From: Eutreptiella sp. 'Long Island Sound 2002'
Lineage: Eukaryota; Euglenozoa; Euglenophyceae; Eutreptiales; Eutreptiaceae
Length of the DNA: 64,000 nucleotides
Assembly: GCA_964036045.1 (NCBI GenBank)
Contig: OZ038398.1
Span: 24,236,052 to 24,300,051 of the forward strand
Direction: 5' to 3'
Under the pieces are notes generated by a model that saw only the letters and a program-made list of their open reading frames with translations, made no database searches and was not told the DNA's origin. How positions within the stretch are numbered: position 1 is the stretch's first letter; every line of letters starts with the position of its first letter. Shown here piece after piece: positions 12,439 through 21,300 of this stretch. Made by a program: the position numbers and the translations under genes.

Positions 12439-12689
12439 CTTACACGGCGGTGCACAAATACAAGGAAAAATACGAGTCTGATGCCACGCAGTCCAAACAG
12501 GTGTCCAGTAATTCGGTGTTCACAGAGGGCCTGACGCCAGCGGGAGCACGAATAAAGAAAACCATGGCCAAACGCTTTCGGATCCAGGATGGAGTGGAGT
12601 TCTTTGAGGTGCACAAGAACGAGTGGGTTCGGTCATCCGACCCACCGGTGGGCCCTCGTAAAACGTGCAGACAAAAAGGAAAGATTTAG
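12423..12689 (+). pseudogene. Out-of-frame continuation of ORF1
   Basis: This frame is open from 12,423 to TAG at 12,687-12,689, at -1 to ORF1, and overlaps the ORF1 end by 16 nt. It has no ATG near its beginning; the first start-like codon is GTG at 12,429, which is unlikely in a eukaryote. The translation (88 codons) is lysine-rich and looks like real protein, including VDLTYTAVHKYKEKYESDA and GVEFFEVHKNEWVRSSD. The simplest reading is that it is the C-terminal part of ORF1, separated by a 1-nt loss (or 2-nt gain) in this copy. Programmed -1 frameshifting is possible, but no classical slippery heptamer is visible in the overlap. A spliced join cannot be excluded. Confidence 0.45.
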
Positions 12690-12815
12690 CGCCACTGGGT
12701 CTGGCAGTGCCCTCTCCTGGAGTGAGAAGATGCCCCCCCGCTGGTGGGGGGGTTTGAACCAGAATGGGCCCCCCGTGCCCCTGCCACACCAGCCCCCGGC
12801 CCGTCGTCATCACAG
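12690..12815 (+). other. Gap between ORF1 remnant and recombinase, with hairpin
   Basis: The ORF1 continuation and the recombinase lie in the same frame and are separated by only two stops, TAG at 12,687 and TGA at 12,723. A 7-bp G/C stem (C7 at 12,733-12,739, G7 at 12,746-12,752, 6-nt loop) follows the second stop, and the frame is open again from there. The gap may be a true intergenic leader, or the relic of a formerly continuous polyprotein. Homopolymer runs here are also prone to sequencing error. Confidence 0.5.
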
Positions 12816-14354
12816 ATGGCTTCCGAAGACACCATCCACTGGCCCTCGATCTTGGACGCATGGAAGGCCTTGGGGTATTGCGACCCGCACGACTGCGTCT
12901 CCGCGGCGATTCTATCCACGTGGAAAGGAGGTACGCGAGACGCGTATGCATCCCATCTCCGACGTCTGGCACAAATCGGTGGTCGAACAGCCTGGAATGA
13001 CGCGCAGCGGGTGGTCGAATTGGCACTCTTCCAGATGTTCAAGATGGGCTTCCGAAAGGCCACTCTCCGTGGCTGCGTCTCCGCGGTCAAAGCATGCGTG
13101 GTACTGGGGTGGCTACCGGAGCTCAATTGGACCCGCCTGTGGAGGATCACAAAAGCGCCAGTGGATTCCGAAGTCCACAGACCGTACGGAGGCCCTGATG
13201 TCCTCCAGATCATCGCTGAAGCCTGCACATCGGTGGAAGACTGGATCACGTATGCTGGATGTGTCCTGTCGTTCTCCTCCCTATCCAGGGTGGGTGAAGT
13301 ATCCTCGGCGCGAAGGAATGGAGTGGGAAAGTCGTACTTCTCGTTCTGGGGCCTCAAACGGGGGGGGCGCTGGGTCACACGCCAGCTGGGCCCCTATGCT
13401 GCAGTCTGGGCACGCTGGCTGCGCCGTATCCGACCAGGTCGCGGCATCCTCTTATTCTCCGCGGCGCAGTTGGAGGAAAACATGGAGAAGCTTCTCAAAG
13501 GTTCGATACGAGCAGAGGCACGCTGGCATGCATGGAGACGCGCGGGGGCCACGTACCTGCGCGCCTTCGGTCTGCCCTGGCGCTTCCTTTGCTGGTGGGG
13601 GCGTTGGGCCAGTGTTAAAATGGCCCATTACTACGCTACCCCGCCTGATGAGTTCGACATGGTCGATGAAGCGCGATTGCCTTGGCCAACAGACACGGGT
13701 TTCACCTGGAAGGGTACCCACTTGGCCCTCCTGTGGCCAAAGTCTCTCCGGGACCTGTTCGACGAAAAGCCGACCATCAAGAAGCCCTCCTCGGAGTCCA
13801 GAAAGAACGCCACAGATTCCTCAAAGCAGGTCGTGGATTCGGACTCGGAGGGAGATGCAGCCTGTCCTCCGCAACAAGGCCGTTCTCGGTGTGAGCCCAT
13901 CATCGTGGGAGAGGCCCCACCTGCCACTGCCAAGCGCCGCAAAGCCCAGGGGTCCTCCTCCAACGGTCGGTCCTCGGGAAATCGGGAGCAGCCAAGACCC
14001 TCTTCAGTGTCCACGGCCGGAACGACAACCTCGGCCAAGGCCTCAGTCACCACCCCTCCTGGGCCACCTTCCACAGCCACCTCTTCCGGTGGTGATGGAG
14101 TGCAGGCATGCGCCCCAACAACGGATCGTGACAAGTCCACCGACAGCGGTCAAGCCGCCTCAAAGTTCGCAGGCAGGGTGCGGTCCTCGGTCACAGGGGC
14201 CCGGAGATCAGTGCAGCCAGTCCGACTCAGCCCCAAGGAGATGGCCCTCAAAGTCAGACGTGCTGCGGGTGGCACCGCTGGACTTCTCCTGCCCTCGGTT
14301 GCAGGCGGTGGAGCAGTTGCTCGACTCTCCAAGGGGTCTGGGCTGGGTAAATAA
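12816..14354 (+). CDS. Tyrosine recombinase (DIRS/Crypton-type), 512 aa
   Basis: This is a site-specific DNA recombinase (phage-integrase fold) expected to cut and rejoin DNA through a 3'-phosphotyrosine. Numbering is from the ATG at 12,816; the frame is open further upstream, but only from a GTG at 12,744. Residues 25-115 resemble the N-terminal core-binding domain (TRDAYASHLRRLAQI). The catalytic domain has Arg158 in SRVGEV (box I), a plausible catalytic Lys181, His238 and Arg241 in HAWRRAGATYL (box II HxxR), Trp264 in GRWAS, and Tyr272 in HYY as the likely nucleophile. The GRW form is typical of eukaryotic DIRS, Ngaro and Crypton recombinases. From about residue 300 the tail is long, Ser/Pro/Thr-rich and low complexity, with a basic KRRK (373-376) that could be a nuclear localisation signal. 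An 8-G run at 13,360-13,367 is read through in frame. All catalytic positions are intact, so the enzyme may be functional. Confidence 0.85.
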   Translation: MASEDTIHWPSILDAWKALGYCDPHDCVSAAILSTWKGGTRDAYASHLRRLAQIGGRTAWNDAQRVVELALFQMFKMGFRKATLRGCVSAVKACVVLGWLPELNWTRLWRITKAPVDSEVHRPYGGPDVLQIIAEACTSVEDWITYAGCVLSFSSLSRVGEVSSARRNGVGKSYFSFWGLKRGGRWVTRQLGPYAAVWARWLRRIRPGRGILLFSAAQLEENMEKLLKGSIRAEARWHAWRRAGATYLRAFGLPWRFLCWWGRWASVKMAHYYATPPDEFDMVDEARLPWPTDTGFTWKGTHLALLWPKSLRDLFDEKPTIKKPSSESRKNATDSSKQVVDSDSEGDAACPPQQGRSRCEPIIVGEAPPATAKRRKAQGSSSNGRSSGNREQPRPSSVSTAGTTTSAKASVTTPPGPPSTATSSGGDGVQACAPTTDRDKSTDSGQAASKFAGRVRSSVTGARRSVQPVRLSPKEMALKVRRAAGGTAGLLLPSVAGGGAVARLSKGSGLGK

Positions 14355-14424
14355 TACCCTGGAGGGGCTTCGGTTGCCCGACTCTTTGAGACCGTTGGTG
14401 AGGGGTCGGATTCGGTTGCTCCTT

Positions 14425-14772
14425 ATGCGAGGGGCCCGTGTGGCCTTTGATATCTCTATGTCTTCCTTTGACGAGAGGGTCCTGCAGGCTTTGGATGCCC
14501 TTACCCCTGAAGTCTGGATTTGCATCTTCAAAGATACTACCTCCCCTATCACTCTGCTTATTGGTTTGGACAGGAGCGTCCTGGACAGGGGAATAGGCCA
14601 AATTGGTTCCATCAGCATACCCCCTTTTATTTGGAATTTTTTGGCCCCGGAGGATTTTGAATCCGTTGCTTCGCGGGATCTGGGTAGCATGCGTAGTATG
14701 TCGGAAGAGGGCCTGGTGATGGCCAGGGCAGGGTACAGAACAACATGCCATTCGTATTGTTGCCTTGTTTGA
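14425..14772 (+). CDS. Third open frame of the element, unrecognised, 115 aa or more
   Basis: This frame lies at +1 relative to the recombinase. It is open far upstream by overlap, but its protein-like part begins near 14,240, inside the low-complexity end of the recombinase, and ends at TGA 14,770-14,772, eight bases before the satellite resumes. The first ATG in the protein-like part is 14,425, with a poor context (C at -3). The translation includes FDERVLQALDALTPEVWICIF and IPPFIWNFLAPEDFES, which look like a folded protein. I see no reverse-transcriptase, RNase H, methyltransferase or hydrolase motif. In DIRS-like elements a further polyprotein frame can overlap the recombinase, so this could be the start of a lost third gene, entered by its own ATG or by frameshifting. 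The function is unknown. Confidence 0.4.
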   Translation: MRGARVAFDISMSSFDERVLQALDALTPEVWICIFKDTTSPITLLIGLDRSVLDRGIGQIGSISIPPFIWNFLAPEDFESVASRDLGSMRSMSEEGLVMARAGYRTTCHSYCCLV

Positions 14773-15695
14773 TGTGTGAAACATGTTCCGGAAGGACCGG
14801 CAGATGTTCCGGAAGGACCGGCACATGTTCCCGAAGCACCGGCACATGTTCCGGAAGCGCCGGCACATGTTCCGGAAGGACCGGAACATGTTCCGGAAGG
14901 ACCGGAACATGTTCCGGAAGCGCCGGAACATGTTCCGGAAGCACCGGAACATGTTCCGGAAGCACCGGAACATGTTCCGGAAGCGCCGGAACATGTTCCG
15001 GAAGCACCGGAACATCTTCCGGAAGCACCGGAACATGTTCCGATGCTTCCGGAACATGTTCCGAAAGCACCGGAACATGTTCCGGAAGCACCGGAACATG
15101 TTCCGGAGGCACCGGAACATCTTCCGGAAGCGTCGGAACATGTTCCGGAAGGACCGGAACATGTTCCCGGAAGCACCGGAACATGTTCCGGAAGGACCGG
15201 AACATGTTCCGGAAGCACCGGAACATGTTCCGGAAGGACCGGAACATGTTCCGGAAGCGCCGGAACATGTTCCGGAAGCGCCGGAACATGTTCCGTAAGC
15301 ACCGGAACATGTTCCGTAAGCACCGGAACATGTTCCGGAAGCCCGGGTACATGTTCCGGAAGCCCCGGAACATGTTCCGGAAGCGCCGGAACATGTTCCG
15401 GAAGCCCCGGAACATTTTCCGGAAGCACCGGAACATCTTCCGGAAGGACCGGAACATGTTCCGGAAGCGCCGGAACATGTTCCGGAAGCACCGGAACATG
15501 TTCCGGAAGCACCGGAACATGTTCCGGAAGCACCGGAACATGTTCCGGAAGAACCGGAACATGTTCCGGAAGGACCGGAATATGTTCCGGAAGGACCGGA
15601 ACATGTTCCGGAAGGACCGGAACATGTTCCGGAAGCGCCGCAACATGTTCCGGAAGGACCGGAACATGTTCCGGAAGCACCGGAACATGTTCCGG

Positions 15696-16070
15696 TGCTT
15701 CCGGAACATGTTCCGGCGCTTCCGGAACATGTTCCGGTCCTTCCGGAACATGTTCCGGTCCTTCCGGAACATGTTCCGGTCCTTCCGGAACATGTTCCGG
15801 TGCTTCCGGAACATGTTCCGGTGCTTCCGGAACATGTTCCGGTCCTTCCGGAACATGTTCCGGTGCTTCCGGAACATGTTCCGGTGCTTCCGGAACATGT
15901 TCCGGAAGCATCGGAACATGTTCCGATCCTTCCGGAACATGTTCCGGTGCTTCCGGAACATGTTTTCGCGCTTCCGGAACATGTGCCGGTCCTTCCGGAA
16001 CATGTTCCCGTCCTTCCGGAACATGTTCCGGTCCTTCCGGAACATGTTCCGGTCCTTCCGGAACATGTTC
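15696..16070 (-). repeat. Long inverted tract of about 18 satellite units
   Basis: Almost every spacer here is TGCTT, TCCTT or CGCTT instead of AAGNN. At 15,904-15,933 the tract carries AAGCATCGG, the palindrome, then CCGATCCTT, the exact reverse complement of the forward marker AAGGATCGG ... CCGATGCTT seen at for example 3,962-3,991. ATGTGCCGGTCC near 15,981-15,992 is likewise the reverse of the frequent GGACCGGCACAT variant. The tract is therefore a true inversion and not a set of point changes. It starts about 0.9 kb to the right of the recombinase element. Confidence 0.85.
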
Positions 16071-19000
16071 AGAAAGCACCGGAACATGTTCCGGAAGCGC
16101 CGGAACATGGTCCGGAAGGACCGGAACATGTTCCGGAAGGACCGGAACATGTTCCGGAAGCACCGGAACATGTTCCGGAAGCGCCGGAACATGTTCCGGA
16201 AGGACCGGAACATGTTCCGGAAGGACCGGAACATGTTCCGGAAGGACGGGAACATGTTCCGGAAGGACCGGAACATGTTCCGGAAGCGCGGGAACATGTT
16301 CCGGAAGCACCGGAACATGTTCCGTAAGCACCGGAACATGTTCCGGAAGGATCGGAACATGTTCCGATGCTTCCGGAACATATTCCGAAAGCACCGGAAC
16401 ATGTTCCGGAAGCACCGGAACATGTTCCGGAAGCACCGGAACATGTTCCGGAAGCACCGGAACATGTTCCGGAAGCACCGGAACATGTTCCGGAAGAACC
16501 GGAACATGTTCCGGAAGGACCGAAACATGTTCCGGAAGCACCGGAACATGTTCCGGAAGGACCGGAACATGTTCCGGAAGGACCGGAACATGTTCCGGAA
16601 GAACCGGAACATGTTCCGGAAGGACCGGAACATGTTCCGGAAGGACCGGAACATGTTCCGGAAGCACCGGAACATGTTCCGGAAGCACCGGAACATGTTC
16701 CGGAAGCACCGGAACAGGTTCCGGAAGCGCCGGAACATCTTCCGGAAGCACCGGAACATGTTCTGATGCTTCCGGAACATGTTCCGAAAGCACCGGAACA
16801 TGTTCCGGAAGCACCGAAACATGTTCCGGAAGCGCCGGAACATGTTCCGGAAGCACCGGAACATGTTCCGGAAGGACCGGAACATGTTCCGGAAGCACCG
16901 GAACATGTTCCGGAAGCAACGGAACATGTTCCGGAAGGATCGGAACATGTTCCGATGCTTCCGGAACATATTCCGAAAGCACCGGAACATGTTCCGGAAG
17001 CCCGGGTACATGTTCCGGAAGCCCCGGAACATGTTCCGGAAGCCCCGGAACATGTTCCGGAAGCCCCGGAACATGTTCCGGAAGCGCCGGAACATGTTTC
17101 GGAAGCGCCGGCACATGTTCCGGAAGCACCGGAACATCTTCCGGAAGGACCGGAACATGTTCCGGAAGCACCGGAACATGTTCCGGAAGCACCGGAACAT
17201 GTTCCGGAAGGACCGGAACATGTTCCGGAAGCACCGGAACATGTTCCGGAAGCACCGGAACGTGTTCCGGAAGCACCGGAACGTGTTCCGGAAGGACCGG
17301 AACATGTTCCGGAAGGACCGGAACATGTTCCGGAAGGACCGGAACATGTTCTGGAAGCGCCGGAACATGTTCCGGAAGGACCGGAACATGTTCCGGAAGC
17401 GCCGCAACATGTTCCGGAAGCACCGGAACATGTTCCGCAACATGTTCCGGAAGCACCGGAACATGTTCCGGAAGCACCGGAACATGTTCCGGAAGCGCCG
17501 GAACATGTTCCGGAAGGACCGGAACATGTTCCGGAAGCGCCGCAACATGTTCCGGAAGGACCAAAACATGTTCCGGAAGCACCGGAACATGTTCCGGAAG
17601 GACCAGAACCTTTTTCGGAAGCGCCGGAACATGTTCCGGAAGCGCCGGAACATGTTCCGGAAGGACCAGAACATGTTCCGGAAGGACCGGAACATGTTCT
17701 GATGCTTCCGCAACATGTTCAGAAAGCACCGGAACATGTTCCGGAAGCGCCGGAACATGTTCCGGAAGGACCGGAACATGTTCCGGAAGGACCAGAACAT
17801 GTTTCGGAAGCGCCGGAACATGTTCCGGAAGGACCGGAACATGTTTTGGCGCTTCCGGAACATGTTCCGGAAGCACCGGAACATGTTCCGGAAGCGCCGG
17901 AACATGTTCCGGAAGCGCCGGAACATGTTCCGGAAGGACCGGAACATTTTCCGGAAGGACCGGAACATGTTCCGATGCTTCCGGAGCATGTTCCGGAAGC
18001 GCCGGAACATGTTCCGGAAGCGCCGGAACATGTTCCGGAAGGACCGGAACATGTTCCGGAAGGACCGGAACATGTTCCGGAAGGACCGGAACATGTTCCG
18101 GAAGCACCGGAACATGTTCCGGAAGCGCCGGAACATGTTCCGGAAGGACCGGAACATGTTCCGGAAGGACCGGATCATGTTCCGGAAGGACGGGAACATG
18201 TTCCGGAAACACCGGAACATGTTCCGGAAGCACCGGAACATGTTCCGGAAGCACCGGAACATGTTCCGGAAGCGCCGGAACATGTTCCGGAAGCGCCGGA
18301 ACATGTTCCGGAAGGACCGGAACATGTTCCGGAAGGACCGGAACATGTTCCGGAAGCGCCGGAACATGTTCCGTAAGGACCGGAACATGTTCCGGAAGGA
18401 CCGGAACATGTTCCGGAAGGTCCGGAACATGTTCCGGAAGCACCGGAACATGTTCCGGAAGGGCCGGAACATGTTCCGGAAGCACCGGAATAATGTTCCG
18501 GAAACACCGGAACATGTTCCGGAAGCACCGGAACATTCTTCGGAAGCGCCGGAACATGTTCCCGGAGGCGCCGGAACATGTTCCGAAAGCACCGGAAAAT
18601 GTTCCGGAAGGACCGGAACATGTTCCGGAAGGACCGGAACATGTTCCGGAAGGACCGGCACATGTTCCGGAAGGACCGGCACATGTTCCGGAAGCGCCGG
18701 CACATGTTCCGGAAGGACCGGCACATGTTCCGGAAGGACCGGCACATGTTCCGGAAGGACCGGAACATGTTCCGGAAGGACCGGAACATGTTCCGGAAGC
18801 GCCGGAACATGTTCCGTAAGGACCGGAACATGTTCCGGAAGGACCGGAACATGTTCCGGAAGGACCGGAACATGTGCCGGAAGCGCCGGAACATGTTCCG
18901 GAAGCACCGGAACATGTTCCGGAAGCACCGGAACATGTTCCGGAAGCGCCGGAACATGTTCCGGAAGCACCGGAACATCTTCCGGAAGCACCGGAACATG

Positions 19001-20339
19001 TTCCGATGCTTCCGGAACATGTTCCGAAAGCACCGGAACATCTTCCGGAAGCGTCGGAACATGTTCCGGAAGGACCGGAACATGTTCCCGGAAGCACCGG
19101 AACATGTTCCGGAAGGACCGGAACATGTTCCGGAAGGGGAACATGTTCCGGAAGGACCGGAACATGTTCCGGAAGGACCGGAACATGTTCCGGAAGCGCC
19201 GGAACATGTTCCGGAAGCACCGGAACATGTTCCGAACGCACCGGAACATGTTCCGGAAGGATCGGAACATGTTCCGGAAGCGCCGGAACATGTTCCGGAA
19301 GCCCCGGAACATGTTCCGGAAGCCCCGGAACATGTTCCGGAAGCGCCGGAACATGTTCCGGAAGCACCGGAACATGTTCCGGAAGCACCGGAACATCTTC
19401 CGGAAGCACCGGAACATCTTCCGGAAGCACCGGAACATGTTCCGGAAGCACCGGAACATGTTCCGGAAGCACCGGAACATGTTCCGGAAGCGCCGGAACA
19501 TCTTCCGGAAGCACCGGAACATCTTCCGGAAGCGTCGGAACATGTTCCGGAAGGACCGGAACATGTTCCCGGAAGCACCGGAACATGTTCCGGAAGCACC
19601 GGAACATGTTCCGGAAGGACCGGAACATGTTCCGGAAGCACCGGAACATGTTCCGGAAGGACCGGAACATGTTCCGGAAGAACCGGAACATGTTCCGTAA
19701 GCACCGGAACATGTTCCGGAAGGATCGGAACATGTTCCGATGCTTCCGGAACATATTCCGAAAGCACCGGAACATGTTCCGGAAGCCCGGGTACATGTTC
19801 CGGAAGCCCCGGAACATGTTCCGGAAGCCCCGGAACATGTTCCGGAAGCCCCGGAACATGTTCCGGAAGCCCCGGAACATGTTCCGGAAGCGCCGGCACA
19901 TGTTCCGGAAGCACCGGAACATCTTCCGGAAGGACCGGAACATCTTCCGGAAGGACCGGAACATGTTCCGGAAGCACCGGAACATGTTCCGGAAGAACCG
20001 GAACATGTTCCGGAAGGACCGGAACATGTTTCGGAAGGACCGGAACATGTTCCGGAAGGACCGGAACATGTTCCGGAAGAACCGGAACATGTTCCGGAAG
20101 GACCGGAACATGTTCCGGAAGCGCCGGAACATGTTCCGGAAGGACCGGAACATGTTCCGGAAGGACCGGAACATGTTCCGGAAGCGCCGGAACATGTTCC
20201 GGAAGGACCGGAACATGTTCCGGAAGGACCGGAACGTGTTCCGGAAGGACCGGAACATGTTCCGGAAGCCCCGGAACATGTTCCGGAAGCACGGGAACAT
20301 GTTTCGGAAGCGCCGGAACATGTTCCGGAAGCACCGGCA

Positions 20340-21300
20340 CATCTTCCGGAAGCGTCGGAACATGTTCCGGAAGGACCGGAACATGTTCCCGGAAGCGCCG
20401 GAAGATGTTCCTGGAAGCGCCGGAACATGTTCCGGAAGCACCAGAACATGTTCCGGAAGCACCGGAACATGTTCCGGAAGCACCGGAACATGTTCCGGAA
20501 GAACCGGAACATGTTCCGGAAGCGCCTGAACATGTTCCGGAATCACCAGAACATGTTCCGGAAGGACCGGAACATGTTCCGGAAGGACCGGAACATGTTC
20601 CGGAAGCGCCGGAACATGTTCCGGAGGCGCCGGAACATGTTCCGGAAGCGCCGGAACATGTTCCGGAAGCAGCGGAACATGTTCCGGAAGGACCGCAACA
20701 TGTTCCGGAAGCGCCGGAACATGTTCCGGAAGGACCGGAACATGTTCCGGAAGCACCGGAACATGTTCCGGAAGCGCCGGAACATGTTCCGAAAGCACCG
20801 GAACATGTTCCGGAAGCACCGGAACATGTTCCGGAAGCACCGGAACATCTTCCGGAAGCGTCGGAACATGTTCCGGAAGGACCGGAACATGTTCCCGGAA
20901 GCGCCGGAAGATGTTCCTGGAAGCGCCGGAACATGTTCCGGAAGCACCAGAACATGTTCCGGAAGCACCGGAACATGTTCCGGAAGCACCGGAACATGTT
21001 CCGGAAGAACCGGAACATGTTCCGGAAGCGCCTGAACATGTTCCGGAATCACCAGAACATGTTCCGGAAGGACCGGAACATGTTCCGGAAGGACCGGAAC
21101 ATGTTCCGGAAGCGCCGGAACATGTTCCGGAGGCGCCGGAACATGTTCCGGAAGCGCCGGAACATGTTCCGGAAGCAGCGGAACATGTTCCGGAAGGACC
21201 GCAACATGTTCCGGAAGCGCCGGAACATGTTCCGGAAGGACCGGAACATGTTCCGGAAGCACCGGAACATGTTCCGGAAGCGCCGGAACATGTTCCGGAA
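20340..21300 (+). repeat. Tandem duplication, offset 506 bp
   Basis: The rare string GAAGATGTTCCTGGAAG occurs at 20,401 and 20,907, followed by the same order of variants (GAACC, GCGCCTGAAC, AATCACCAG, AAGCAGCGG, AAGGACCGCAAC). The second copy ends at GCGCCGGAATAATG near 21,300. Confidence 0.8.

Larger units (their letters stand above)
11620..14779 (+). mobile_element. Tyrosine-recombinase element inserted in the satellite
   Basis: This 3.16-kb non-repetitive island is bounded on both sides by the satellite. The left flank ends in GGAAC and the right flank restarts at AACATGTTCC, so the break falls in the centre of a satellite palindrome and the flanks share only AAC. No longer target duplication and no terminal inverted repeat were found by eye; an 8-bp direct match TATTGTTG occurs near both ends (11,662-11,669 and 14,755-14,762), which may be chance. 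Gene order is ORF1, its out-of-frame continuation, tyrosine recombinase, then an unrecognised frame. Recombinase-encoding elements typically lack target-site duplications, which fits. The candidates are a Crypton-like element or a DIRS/Ngaro-like element lacking its reverse transcriptase. Confidence 0.7.

Noticed and set aside
12551-12556. AATAAA as a polyadenylation signal
   Set aside because: It lies inside the ORF1 continuation, upstream of the recombinase, with no supporting context.
12052-13378. Antisense open frames of 107-230 codons across ORF1 and the recombinase
   Set aside because: They mirror well-supported + strand genes and show no recognisable domain.
12589-14240. Long frame overlapping the recombinase in the +1 frame
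   Set aside because: Upstream of about 14,240 the translation is low-complexity and shadows the recombinase, whose catalytic motifs establish the real frame. Only the part past 14,240 is kept.
11620-14779. Intact DIRS or Ngaro retrotransposon
   Set aside because: No reverse transcriptase, RNase H, methyltransferase or terminal repeats could be found, so only a recombinase-bearing element is claimed.
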